Translations under genes and position numbers: made by a program
Shown here: positions 43,331 to 54,629 of the stretch, one piece after another
Layout: every line of letters begins with the position of its first letter
Position numbering within the stretch: position 1 is the stretch's first letter
Assembly: GCA_944989445.1 (NCBI GenBank)
Contig: CALYLW010000209.1
Span: forward strand, 672,370 to 736,369
Direction of reading: 5' to 3'
From: Ampullaceana balthica
Lineage: Eukaryota; Mollusca; Gastropoda; Lymnaeidae
Length of the DNA stretch: 64,000 bases
The notes under the pieces: model-generated
The model's database searches: none
The model's input: only the letters and a program-made list of their open reading frames with translations
Told to the model about the DNA's origin: nothing

Positions 43331-44585
43331 CTATATACACTCGCTCGTTCCTCAAGTAGGCTAGAAATAGTTAAATTGAACATGAAGAGAGAATCAGTCA
43401 AAATAACGGAACCAAAATAATGTTATATGTAGTCTCGTCTTTACGTTGACGCAGAGGAATTGTATAAATGAAATATGATCGTATTTGATGTTTCGAATAT
43501 GAGCTAAAACAGAGTCATTGGAATAAAGGTAAAATTTGTGTTAAAGGGGCGTCCATAAATGACCTAGAATGAGCTCCACTAAAATTTCTCGCATATTCGT
43601 AGATAGCAGTAACGGGTTGACATAGCACCTCAGGTGTGGTGAACTATCACTTCCGGTTGCGGAAATCGCTCAACATTTGATAGAAACTCTATGTATAAGA
43701 TCTGATACTTATTGATGAAATTTCGTCCACCACCTAACTGAGACGGCACTCAAGCTGGCGTGTTGACACATACACACACCAATATACATACAGACGAGAT
43801 TGCAAAATTGGGGTTTTCCGACTCAGGAAGGTGTAAAACGACGAGCGTTGTCGCAATCTCGACGTTGATTTTGTCCGTGATTCAAATACACAAATATTCC
43901 GAAAACGAGAAAGTAAACTTCTTTTCAAAAATGAAATTTTTGTTTGTCAGTAAAATTAGATAAAACATTTAAATATATGTCAGTACATCATGTTTTTGCT
44001 TGACACACCCACGACCCCAAAGACGCCCCTGGCTGGATAAAGTATTTGTTGTTAACACCGCAAATTTGATCCATCTTAACCAACAACAACAAAAGATTGC
44101 CTTTCCAAATTGGGCAGGAGGAGGGGGGGTGGGGGGGCACCCCAAGACTGTCATGGCGAGGGGGGCGTGCGCTCTGCCAATCAATTTTTGGGTCCCGTGG
44201 AATGAGGACTGTGAGAGGAAACGTGGAGCTGGTCCCACTGGCCTGGGGCGGTGACATTTCTAGAACTGGGGGAAAAAGCTGTGGACTCGTCTGTAATTGC
44301 TTTTGTCTTGGGGGGGAGGGGAGCTCGGCGGGGGGTGGGGGTGTAGGGGTGGTCCTCGATGGGGGCGTGGAGGGTCTCGGGGTGTTTGCTCCTTCCAATT
44401 TATCTCCACATCTCCGAAATGTGCGCGCCCTCTTACTTCTCACCACGTTCTCTCTATCTTCACCTTCTTGTCTCTTTCACTACTTTCACACTCTTTCTCT
44501 TTAATCAATTCTCCAAATTAATTAAAAAAAGTATTTACTTTAATTTTTTTTTAAAAAACACCTTAAAATTCGACATTACTCAATT
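43331..44585. other. No gene seen; G-rich patch
   Basis: 43331-44000 is ordinary. 44110-44390 has several G runs on the plus strand, and 44400-44520 is pyrimidine-rich. Overlapping frames on both strands are low-complexity and not recognised. Confidence 0.35.
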
Positions 44586-44965
44586 TAATATATATAAATA
44601 TAAATTATATATAATTTGATAATTTATATATCCCAGTACCTCAGCAACCAACTGGGCTCACAGCGCTTTACATAAAATTCATTCAATGTATAACATTCAT
44701 AAACTAAATACAAAGTAATACTTACGCGCATATAAGCTAAGTTGATCTTTTAAAGAAATTATGAATCATTCTTTAATTAATTTTGAAAGTAAAGAGTTTG
44801 AAGAGACGTGTTCTTAGTACAGTTTTGAACGCCTTAGTAGTTGGAATACTGTGAATGTGTAATGGAATGATAGAGAGTTCGATTGTTTGCGGGCACAAAA
44901 AGAGGAAGACCTTTCACAAATATTTTAGTTTGCGTCTTAGGAACAGAGAGAATCCAGTTAAGATA
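44586..44965 (-). mobile_element. CR1/L2-like LINE, C-terminal coding end and 3' UTR
   Basis: On the minus strand: ERSSSFCARKQSNSL, then after a frameshift HIHSIPTTKAFKTVL and LFKLFTFKIN with TAA. This is the usual CR1/L2-type ORF end (NSLP...FKT.L.THLF). The 3' UTR contains AGCGCTGTGAGCCCAGTTGG and ends in an AT-rich tail near 44590. The same family gives 27400-27640 and its derived 31-bp array. Confidence 0.65.
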
Positions 44966-45036
44966 AGCATCTTCGTAAACTTCAAGTTTTAAACCAAGTT
45001 CAGGAAATCAATGTGTTATAATAATTTTGAAAAAAA

Positions 45037-45518
45037 AACGTAAAAAAAAACAAACAAGCTTTTTACTATAAATCCTTTATGCACGAGACATAACTGAAAG
45101 AATGTTCATTATAATACGCAGCGCAAGACAATTAAAAAATACTAAATTGTAGTTATGTGTTGTAAAACACGTTTAATATAATGCGCACCGATCAGGAATA
45201 TGTTTAATAAAAGGTGTTGTCAATAAAATACGCACCTTATTGCGCGACAAAAAGGTTATTCAATATAATACGCACCGCGACACTCTATCTCAAAAAACTG
45301 TAACATGATACATAGAGATAAATAAAATAATCTAAAAGTTCAATAATTTAATTACAGTTTCATGTGATAGATCTGAAATTTTGATACATCGAAAACTACG
45401 ATAATTTCAACTTGCTAGCTTACGAGGAAGTGGGTTAAAAATCGATCCAAAGTTTTTTTGACAAGTAAGCAAGCAAGGGCTCAAACAAACAGACATGACG
45501 AGTTAATATAAAGGATTA
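45037..45518 (+). mobile_element. TAAATCC-ended repeat, copy 3
   Basis: Same family and orientation as 39463-40470: AAACGTAAAAAA, CTATAAATCCTTTATGCACG, CGATCAGGAATATGTTTA, TTATTGCGCGACA and GACGAGTTAATATAAAGGAT. It is somewhat more diverged and lacks the TTATCGGTAC segment. Confidence 0.75.
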
Positions 45519-45879
45519 CAAAATATTTGAAGTAATAATATAAAACAAACATATTTCTATGAAAACGAAAAATGTAATGTATTTATAAGTTTATTAAATA
45601 TATGCACAGACTTTTGTGCCTCGCCATACGTACTTAATTCGTTCCTGAAGTCAGTAATTTAACTGAACAGTACAGTACTTAACCCGAAGTGCATTATTTC
45701 TTGTGACAGTAAGCCATCCCTTAATTTGGTTGAAAAAATTATGGGTGTATTTTTGGAGCATTAATTGCAACAAGTAAATAAAATATAAACAATTTTAACA
45801 GTTTATTATTTAGTTATACATAACCTTTATATCTAAAGAGTTCAGATATGTACAGTAGCCTATACGTTTAATTTAAATG
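45519..45879. other. No feature seen
   Basis: AT-rich DNA. Short TACTTAATTCG and AGTACTTAACCCG motifs near 45630-45690 may belong to another degenerate element. Confidence 0.3.
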
Positions 45880-46336
45880 GTACTAATCAGACCTTGAGAA
45901 CAACGGCCGTAAACCTGACCAGAATCCAGTCCTTCATCAACAATTGTCTAAGACGGATTCTCAGAATTCACTGGCCGGACAAAATCAGCAAGCGGACAAA
46001 ACAGAAGACCATTGAGGAAGAGATTCTCCAGAAGCGGTGGAGGTGGATTGGTCATACACTAAGACAACCTGCTTCTAATACAACAAGGCAAACCCTGAAA
46101 TGGAACCACCAGGGTAAGCGGAAAAGAGGCCATCCAAGAAACACTTGGTGCCGAGAGTTGGAGGCAGACATCAAGAGAATTGGCCATGAATGGAAGAAAG
46201 ATCCCGGAGAAGCTGGCCCAGGATAGAGATGCCTGGGGGTCTCTCGTAGGTGGCCTGTGCCCTTGGAAGAATCGCAGACGCCAACGATGATCAGTAGATC
46301 CCCTCATGGATGAGAAGGCTCAACAACAACAACAAT
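45880..46336 (+). mobile_element. RTE-like LINE 3' end: C-terminal ORF remnant and (CAA)n tail
   Basis: The frame reads LRTTAVNLTRIQSFINNCL, RRILRIHWPDKISKRTKQ, EEEILQKRWRWIGHTLRQPA, GKRKRGHPRNTWCRELEADI and, after a one-base shift near 46200, KLAQDRDAWGSLVGGLCPW, with TGA at 46288-46290. The RWRWIGHTLR...GRP.NTW...LAQDR.AW pattern is the common C-terminus of RTE-like elements in invertebrates. Twenty-odd bases of 3' UTR lead to a CAACAACAACAACAA tail at about 46322-46336, so the 3' end is complete while the RT and endonuclease are missing (5' truncation). It is non-functional. Confidence 0.75.
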
Positions 46337-46349
46337 CAGTAATAACGCC

Positions 46350-46542
46350 AACATGGGGAAACTCTGCAGTTTACTCAAAAAACTTAACTACTTTGAGGTC
46401 TCTGGTCCAAAACATCATTGGATCCAAGATTTCCTTTTGGGTAGAGAGTAAACAGTAACAATTAATGGATCTAATCAGCGCAAATAAGTGTTAACTCTGG
46501 AGTTCCACAAGGAACTATTTTAGGTCCCCTACTCTTTATGCG
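46350..46542 (+). pseudogene. CR1/L2-like reverse transcriptase fragment
   Basis: Disjoint frames read LLKKLNYFEVSGPKHHWIQD, FLLGRE and VNSGVPQGTILGPLLF. They match the LLKKHNYFGISGSLHHWIQD and VNSGVPQGTVLGPLL segments of the LINE at 12161-13672, here on the plus strand. It is a short internal piece with stops and frameshifts; the FADD box is not included. Confidence 0.75.
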
Positions 46543-46544
46543 CC

Positions 46545-46680
46545 ATTGCACTCACATGGCGTCCCGAGGGTCACGGGATCGAATCCCTTTGACGGCAGGG
46601 ACCTGTTCTCGTGGCTAAGAACATCATTGAGACAAGCCAGCTCCGATTAAGTACCCGCCATTAGTTGGCGTAAAGTAAAG
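46545..46680 (+). mobile_element. tRNA-derived SINE, 3' truncated, copy 3
   Basis: Box B GGGATCGAATCCC at about 46578, then GACCTGTTCTCGTGGCTAAG and CTCCGATTAAGTACCCGCC followed by ATTAGTTGG, related to the body of the SINEs at 25347 and 40656. The 26-bp array starts where the 3' end should be. Confidence 0.6.
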
Positions 46681-47643
46681 GAGGACACATTGGTACATGA
46701 GACCAAGAGGACACATTGGTACATGAGACCAAGAGGACACATTGGTACATGAGACCAAGAGGACACATTTATACATGAGACCAAGAGGACACATTGGTAC
46801 ATGAGACCAAGAGGACACATTGGTACATGAGACCAAGAGGACACATTGGTACATGAGACCAAGAGGACACATTGGTACATGAGACAAAGAGGACACATTG
46901 GTACATGAGACCAAGAGGACACATTGGTACATGAGACAAAGAGGACACATTGGTACATGAGACCAAGAGGACACATTTATACATGAGACCAAGAGGACAC
47001 ATTGGTACATGAGACCAAGAGGACACATTGGTACATGAGACCAAGAGGACACATTGGTACATGAGACCAAGAGGACACATTGGTACATGAGACAAAGAGG
47101 ACACATTGGTACATGAGACCAAGAGGACACATTGGTACATGAGACCAAGAGGACACATTGGTACATGAGACAAAGAGGACACATTGGTACATGAGACCAA
47201 GAGGACACATTGGTACATGAGACCAAGAGGACACATTTATACATGAGACCAAGAGGACACATTGGTACTTGAGACCAAGAGGACACATTGGTACATGAGA
47301 CCAAGAGGACACATTGGTACATGAGACCAAGAGGACACATTGGTACATGAGACAAAGAGGACACATTGGTACATGAGACCAAGAGGACACATTGGTACAT
47401 GAGACAAAGAGGACACATTGGTACATGAGACCAAGAGGACACATTGGTACATGAGACCAAGAGGACACATTGGTATGTGAGACCAAGAGGACACATTGGT
47501 ACATGAGACCAAGAGGACACATTGGTACATGAGACCAAGAGGACACATTGGTACATGAGACCAAGAGGACACATTGGTACATGAGACCAAGAGGACACAT
47601 TGGTACATGAGACAAAGAGGACACATTATAACATGAGACCAAT
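46681..47643. repeat. 26-bp minisatellite, 37 units
   Basis: Units of 26 bp combine GAGGACACATTGGTACATGA and GACCAA; 37 units fit the span. Variants include GACAAA, TTTATACATG and TACTTG. With 26 not divisible by three and no stop on the minus strand, all three minus frames are open, the longest 324 codons with a 26-residue period. I do not treat them as genes. Confidence 0.96.
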
Positions 47644-50199
47644 GCAAATTTAACTCATTAAATAGTTTACTCGCCATAATTATTAAAGACATTATTCTCC
47701 CAGGGGCAAAAATCTGGACCGATACAATTTTATCTATAACATAAATATGGCAGGAATTTATTATTTTTTTGACATAACATTAACATTGTGAATCAATCAT
47801 TGATCGTCATACGTTTGTTATTCATACTACCATCAAATACATTTTCCATGAATACATTTGTCAAGGATACATGCTTAAAATCATCTATGATGGTTAGATT
47901 AGAATAGTTATTTAAAATTGATACCTCTGTCATTGATACATCTAATAAAGGGAATAGCAACATCTCACATGACAAAAATGGTTCAGTCTTGCACGTTAAT
48001 GAACTTCACGTATAAACCTTTCAAAAGCCACCACTGTGACCTCTGCAATTTATTTATTCAAGATAACCTTTGATATGTCATACTAGCTTCTCTAAGCCCT
48101 TCACGCCTCGAGGCTATGGCGAGGGCTCCTGTCGTTCAGGGTTCATTAAAAATTCCATATTTTCCATCAGATAAACCGCCTCGTATTCTCCACATAACGT
48201 GGACTTTTGTGAGTCTTAAACCCTTCAATAATTCAACGAAAGAATGCAATATACAGGAAACATTGGCTTTGTTCTTGTGAAATTCGTTTTCTACTGGATG
48301 CATAAGGTAACTATCAAATACAGCCTTTTAATAAAAGCGTGATGCATAAAAAAAGCTATCCTCTATCCTATTCCTAGCAGTACAAACACGCTATACTGCT
48401 ATACCATCTCCATAGTTGTGTTGCCCACATATGAAATGTGTAGGGGCGAAGGAAGGTTTTAAAACCTGTTTGCCCCTAGGCTATCGCACCCTGAACATGG
48501 AAATGAACTGTCTCATCTATGCAATTTTTGCAGTAATGGGCTGGCTGCTTTTAACATTTCGTAGAATTTACCAATGACATGAGGGAAATGGAGATGAATT
48601 TATAAAATAAATTATAAAAAAAACCCACATTAAGTGAGTAATGGTAAAATTTATATTTAATAACACAAAACAAATATATATAAATATATTGGACTGTTTT
48701 AAGACTTAGATTTTTCTGACACGCCAACCTATTGCAAGAGACATGGAAAGCTAGATAGAGGGATAGATAGACGTGTGTTAGATAGTGAGAGTCGGAGGGA
48801 GAAGTAAACAGAGGGTGATAAGAGTGAAAGAAAGATACACGGAACAAAAGAGCGAGAAAAGAGTATAACAGAATTCGCGGGTGATGAACAAGGTGTGTAT
48901 TATAGAGAGAAAGATAATTTAACAGGAACCTGGGCAGTTTGATTATATATTTTAAAAAAAATAATTAAAAAATAAAAAAACTTTGGAGGTATATCCTGTG
49001 AAACCTCTGCAGTAAATGCTCAACGCTTTTCAAATAGAGGTCCATCAGATTTTGACCTGCTTTCATAAATATAACTATTTCACTTACTTTCAATGTGACT
49101 TGTAGATTTACATATACCAGATTAAGACGTCCTCTATACTTCATGGTCATCAAGATTAATTTTATAATAATACAACTTTTGAATAGAAATAAAGAAATAA
49201 ATCATTATATTTTTACATCTAAAATGGGGACTATTGCAATTGGAAAATATTTAAGAAAAATTCTCTTTTTTTAATCTGACCCCGCCGTTCACGGGAGAAA
49301 TTACTAGTAATCAGTTTAACGTTCATTTGCGATGGAAGAAAATGAACAATTTCCCCAGATAAAACTCACCCCCCCCCTTTTGGCCCTCGAGTAAGCCCGA
49401 TAAGACAGGCTAGGAGAGCGAGTTCTCAACGGCCGTGCGCGCGGGGACTCGTTAGTTCTGTATTAGTCCGCCAAACCTCTCTGGCCACGTGACTTCCTCT
49501 TTTCATTCCCGCCACCAAATTCTGTTTTAGGCCGGATTACAGTTGCCGCTGTATTAGACTGAGACAATGGGCCGGGTGTCGGGCGCGATTGTGGCCCGGG
49601 CCCCATGTCACTGCATCTCGTCTTTCGTTCCACGGGATTTTCGACTTTTTGAAGAATCAAAAGTCTGGAACTTGTCCAGTTAGTCTGTAAACCTCTTCTG
49701 CGCACGTGCTCATTGGCAGGCGTGAGTCCCCGCCTTGAGGAGTTCTCTTCAGTGTTTTGTTGTCATTAAAAATACCCCAAAAAAATAAATGAAATAACCA
49801 TTTACTATTTGGAAATGTTTGTGGTTTGGGAGAAGCGCTGGGGAATTTACAGATTGTAATTCTCATTGGATTGAGTTTTAATATCTAAGAACAACATAAT
49901 CTCGGGCCCTTAAAATGCTAGGTGCTTAAAATAAAATGAAAAAGAGTAGAATTACAACTCGTGGGGTCTCTTTTTGTTAACGGCCAGGTTTACAATGTGT
50001 TTTTTTTTGTTGCTGACGTGACCGAAATAGAGAACAGACAAAGCGGCAACCAAAACAACACTTAAAGCCAGTTTTTTTATTTTTATTTCATAAGTGGACG
50101 TAACAATGACCAGAGTCTTACAAGATTTTTGTTATAGCCGTCATTCAAGAAAAGAACCCACCGGTCTATAGAGAAATAAAGTTTCCAAAAGGTAAGAGA
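47644..50199. other. No gene seen; AT-rich, one GC-rich block
   Basis: AT-rich with no recognisable element to about 49350. 48740-48850 is purine-rich. 49380-49740 is GC-richer and unique-looking. Confidence 0.35.
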
Positions 50200-50355
50200 C
50201 GGAAGGAAGAGAGAGAGAGAGAGAGAGAAATAGGGTGGAGAGAGATAGATAGTTGCGTTTCAGAGAGAGATGAGATCAGCTAGGTTTTTAGAGAGTTAGC
50301 TTTGCAGAGAGAGAGAGAGAGAGACAGAGAGAGAGAGACAGAGAGAGACAGAGAT

Positions 50356-50410
<55 letters not shown>

Positions 50411-50447
50411 TAGAAACAGATCAGCTTCGGTTTTCTAAGAGTGGTTT

Positions 50448-50478
<31 letters not shown>

Positions 50479-50600
50479 AGAGAAAGAGAGAATAAAACAA
50501 ATCAGCTTCCGGTTTTATAAGAGCTGGTTTGAGAGAGAGGGAGATAGAGAGAGATGAGAGAGAGAGAAGAGAGAGAGAGAGAAAGAGAGAATAAAACAAA
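50200..50600. repeat. (GA)n polypurine tract with inserted ~75-bp units
   Basis: Long GA runs are broken by recurring ATCAGCTTCSGTTYTSTA-type segments (about 50421, 50502 and 50600), so the tract is a compound repeat. Strand asymmetry is extreme (purine on plus). Confidence 0.85.
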
Positions 50601-51719
50601 TCAGCTTCCGGTTCTCTACGAGCTGGTCTCTGAGCTGGCAGTTGTTGCCGCCTAAGAACGCACACGTCATGGTTTAGACTGCCACCTTTCTGCAACTGGC
50701 TTAGAACACGAGTTAATTTCCACCCTGCACGAGCGCTGATCAACCGAGGGCAGATAAACTTATTTGTCAACAGGACCCCCCCACCCCCCCCCCACACACA
50801 CACACATTCCAGGTTGAAGAAAAGAAATAAATTTCTATTATTACGAGTTCCAACCGAAGCATGACGGGCCTTAAGACATTTTTTGTGGTTCAGATTATTG
50901 AGCTTTTGTTGGGGGAACTGAGTTTTACTTTAATACTAAACATTTTTATAAACACAAGGCGATTCTGTGGGTGCTCTCTGAAAGGCTGGATTGACCTTGA
51001 CGCGAGTTTGTTGTCGTTGGTGCTTAAAGTAATAACTGTTTTCTTTTACTCTGGGGAGAGGAGAGCTATAAATTGTAGATTAATGACCGTGTCTCAGCCA
51101 CCCACCCCCTTCCCCCACCCCAACTCGCAGCTGTTCGTGATTTCTAAAGCCTATTTACCCGGCCGCACAGTCAAACTGTTCTGATTTGTGTTAGGTTTTA
51201 AAATTTTAATTTAACAGTTATTAATCTGGAATTAAAACCTTATTTTTTTAAAATAAGACTATAATATTACACGTTTTTAAAAGAAAGTGTAATTAAGTTT
51301 GATTGTTGAGAGCTGGGCCAAAGTTAGTCACTCCCACGGTGGGTCGAGACATTGACGCATCTTCCTTTAAAAACGATATTTAAAAAAAACACAAGAAAAG
51401 ATTATTTAAAATTGCTGTTTTACAAAAAAGCAGCACAACCATACAATAAGCACCACCACCATAAGCACCACCACCATTAGCTCCACTGCCCGATGTAAAG
51501 AATTAAAGTAACGAAGAAATATTATTTCCGCATTCTCTACCAAGACAATTTATATATTTATAAATATTTTATTTGGGATTAACATTACTGGATTACAATT
51601 ATTATATAATAATTTTTTTAGTTACTGACTATTGCAAATTAACCCATTGCTACATTACAATTTTAATGCTTATTTTAAAAAAATAATAAATTCCCATATC
51701 TTCATAGAGCAATCGCTTA
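50601..51719. other. No gene seen
   Basis: C-rich run at 50768-50791. A 107-codon plus frame at 50861-51184 has hydrophobic segments but no recognisable domain. 51445-51485 has a short CACCACCATAAG repeat. The rest is AT-rich. Confidence 0.35.
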
Positions 51720-52643
51720 GTGATCATCCTCATGAGTGGCACCACAGCCCAAGTCGGACCCTGGTCATCATCCTCATGAGTGGCACCACAGCCCAAGTCG
51801 GACACTGGTCATCATCCTCATGAGTGGCACCACAGCCCAAGTCGGACACTGGTCATCATCCTCATGAGTGGCACCACAGCCCAAGTCGGACACTGGTCAT
51901 CATCCTCATGAGTGGCACCACATCCCAAGTCGGACACTGGTCATCATCCTCATGAGTGGCACCACAGCCCAAGTCGGACACTGGTCATCATCCTCATGAG
52001 TGGCACCACATCCCAAGTCGGACACTGGTCATCATCCTCATGAGTGGCACCACAGCCCAAGTCGGACACTGGTCATCATCCTCATGAGTGGCACCACAGC
52101 CCAAGTCGGACACTGGTCATCATCCTCATGAGTGGCACCACATCCCAAGTCGGACACTGGTCATCATCCTCATGAGTGGCACCACAGCCCAAGTCGGACA
52201 CTGGTCATCATCCTCATGAGTGGCACCACAGCCCAAGTCGGACACTGGTCATCATCCTCATGAGTGGCACCACATCCCAAGTCGGACACTGGTCATCATC
52301 CTCATGAGTGGCACCACAGCCCAAGTCGGACACTGGTCATCATCCTCATGAGTGGCACCACATCCCAAGTCGGACACTGGTCATCATCCTCATGAGTGGC
52401 ACCACATCCCAAGTCGGACACTGGTCATCATCCTCATGAGTGGCACCACAGCCCAAGTCGGACACTGGTCATCATCCTCATGAGTGGCACCACATCCCAA
52501 GTCGGACACTGGTCATCATCCTCATGAGTGGCACCACATCCCAAGTCGGACACTGGTCATCATCCTCATGAGTGGCACCACAGCCCAAGTCGGACACTGG
52601 TCATCATCCTCATGAGTGGGCACCACAGCCCAAGTCGGACACT
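51720..52643. repeat. 44-bp minisatellite, 21 units of two types
   Basis: The units share TGGTCATCATCCTCATGAGT, GGCACCACA and CCCAAGTCGGACAC, and differ at one base (CACAGCCC or CACATCCC). By my count 13 carry G and 8 carry T, interspersed after the first four G units. The last unit has one extra G. Confidence 0.96.
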
Positions 52644-52645
52644 GG

Positions 52646-53019
52646 CCTGCTCAGCAACAATTAATAACTTTCACCTAAATGCCGGTAGCCGACAGTAGTA
52701 TTTATCAATGAAATGAGAAACACCCTTTACCGATTTTTTATTAAAAGAAGGAGAAAAAAAAACCTTACTTGTTGTCCAAAACATCGCAGATACAGTTTTA
52801 CACCGTAATCTGTCCCTAAATTCTGTTAAATTTTTACATTAGAAAACGAAACCTATTTTCCTGCACATGTATTAACAAATTCGTCTTTTGAAAAACCGCA
52901 AAATGGGAAACGTTCATTAATTTGAGGAATAAAATGTTTATTAAAAAAACAAAACAACTTTAAGGATTGGTGCGTGTCAAGGCCGTCTTTATATAATTTG
53001 TTTTTTTTTCATTTTTTTT
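52646..53019. other. No feature seen
   Basis: AT-rich DNA with T/A runs; nothing supported. Confidence 0.4.
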
Positions 53020-53650
53020 TCCAAGTAAACATGGATTCGATGACGTCATCGTCTGACCAAGTAAACATGAATTCGATGACGTCAGAGTTTGGAAAGTTTG
53101 TTTGCCCTTCGTGGTGATCGACAAGGACTATTCTCATCATATTAGCAATATGCTATGGCGGCTTGGTGTATCCTTTTCATGACGTCATGCTATGGCAGCT
53201 TGGTGTGTTCTTTTGATGACCTCATGGTTTGGTTAGGTAAACATCGATTGGATAACATCATGGTTTTGTTAAGTAAACATGGATTGGATGACGTCAGGGT
53301 TTAATTAAAGTAAACATGGATTGGATGACGTCATGGTTTAACTGAAGTAAACAAGGATCGGATGACGTCATGGTTTGGTTAAGAAAGCATGGATTGGATG
53401 ACCCCACCGTTTGGTTTTTGAAGTAAACATGGATTGGATGACGTCATGGTTTGGTTAAGTAATCATGGATTGGATGACGTCATGAATTAATTAATGTAAA
53501 CATGGATTGGATGACGTCAGGCTTTGGTTAAGTAAACATGGATTGGATGACGTCATGATTTGTTTAAAATAAATATAGATTGGATGACGTCTTCGTTTGG
53601 TTTTTGAAGTAAACATGGATTGGATGTCGTTATGATTTAGCTAAATAAGC
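53020..53650. repeat. ~37-45 bp tandem repeat with GTAAACA and TGACGTCA in most units
   Basis: Units are built on AAGTAAACATGGATTGG followed by ATGACGTCATGGTTTGG. I count ten perfect TGACGTCA palindromes and about ten GTAAACA cores. Spacing from GTAAACA to TGACGTCA is nearly constant. A different pair of units (GCTATGGCGGCTTGGTGT) interrupts the array at 53150-53220. Confidence 0.88.
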
Positions 53651-54360
53651 ATGTATTTGTTGACTTCTGCTACAGGGGCAAACTACTCCGTTTTAGTACA
53701 TAAACTGAAGGTACCCCGGGAGCGCGTTTGAAAGTTTGAAACTTCCGAATCTATCGAAACATAAACCATATAAGGTGCAGTGTTATAAACACAGGAACGA
53801 CATTGTCACGTGGTCTCTCATTTGGACGTAGACTGGTTAATTAATCAAAGATTGATGAAATGTCTATTGCATATATTTCCTATGTTTTAAGTTTTCATTT
53901 TTTAAAAATAAAAATGTTTTTTTTAAAGCCATCGTTTTCCCAATCTGCTATAATCCGAATAACTTCCCTTTACTTGATAACAAAAACCTTCCCTCCTGTA
54001 TCTTTGGATCAAAAGTCGAGATAAAAGACATTCAACCGCACAGGAAGTACACGTTTTGATACATTGTACTTTGAATCAGTTTACAACGCGTCGATTTCTC
54101 CATGAGAAGTAAACAAAACTGACGTTTCTTTCTTCCTTCGGAGATTGAAGAGTAACCGAACTGTCATGGCTGCCGCCCGCGGCAACAAAAATAAAACCGC
54201 TACATTGACAAGCGTTGTAAACAAATGGTATTTAAAACGTAGGACAAATGTATATTTTAGAAATACAATAAAAAAACAGTGTTTACCTGGCAACAGACAA
54301 TCTAAAACTGGCCAGTTTGACGTCAACATCTTCACCTGAACATCAGGATAGAAGTCTCAT
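53651..54360. other. No gene seen
   Basis: Ordinary DNA. Overlapping short frames on both strands at 54081-54339 are not recognised. Confidence 0.35.
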
Positions 54361-54470
54361 TTGTTCACAAAAGGTTCAATAAAGTTCACATTGGTTCACA
54401 AAAGGTTCAATAAATTTCACATTGGTTTACAAAAGGTTCAATAAATTTCTCATTGGTTTACAAACCGTCT
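54361..54470. repeat. ~32-bp tandem repeat, 3 units
   Basis: Three imperfect units of GGTTCACAAAAGGTTCAATA plus AATTTCACATT. Confidence 0.8.
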
Positions 54471-54629
54471 ATCTTTCACTCGTGCCAGATTTTTATTTAA
54501 TCAACAATGAAATCAGTCAATTAGTCAGCCAAGACTTCGTGTTTTTATAATTTCACCATTACCAATATTTTTTCCTAGAAGCTGAGCTGCATATAATGAA
54601 CTTCTATAAAACCATTCAATCATCAGTCC

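Noticed and set aside
46624..47692. Cys-rich minus frames up to 324 codons
   Set aside because: All three phases are open through the 26-bp array; no separate signal peptide, domain or conserved start is present.
50861..51184. 107-codon plus frame with hydrophobic stretches
   Set aside because: No recognisable domain, and the end is low-complexity proline-rich; kept only as a note in the gap entry.
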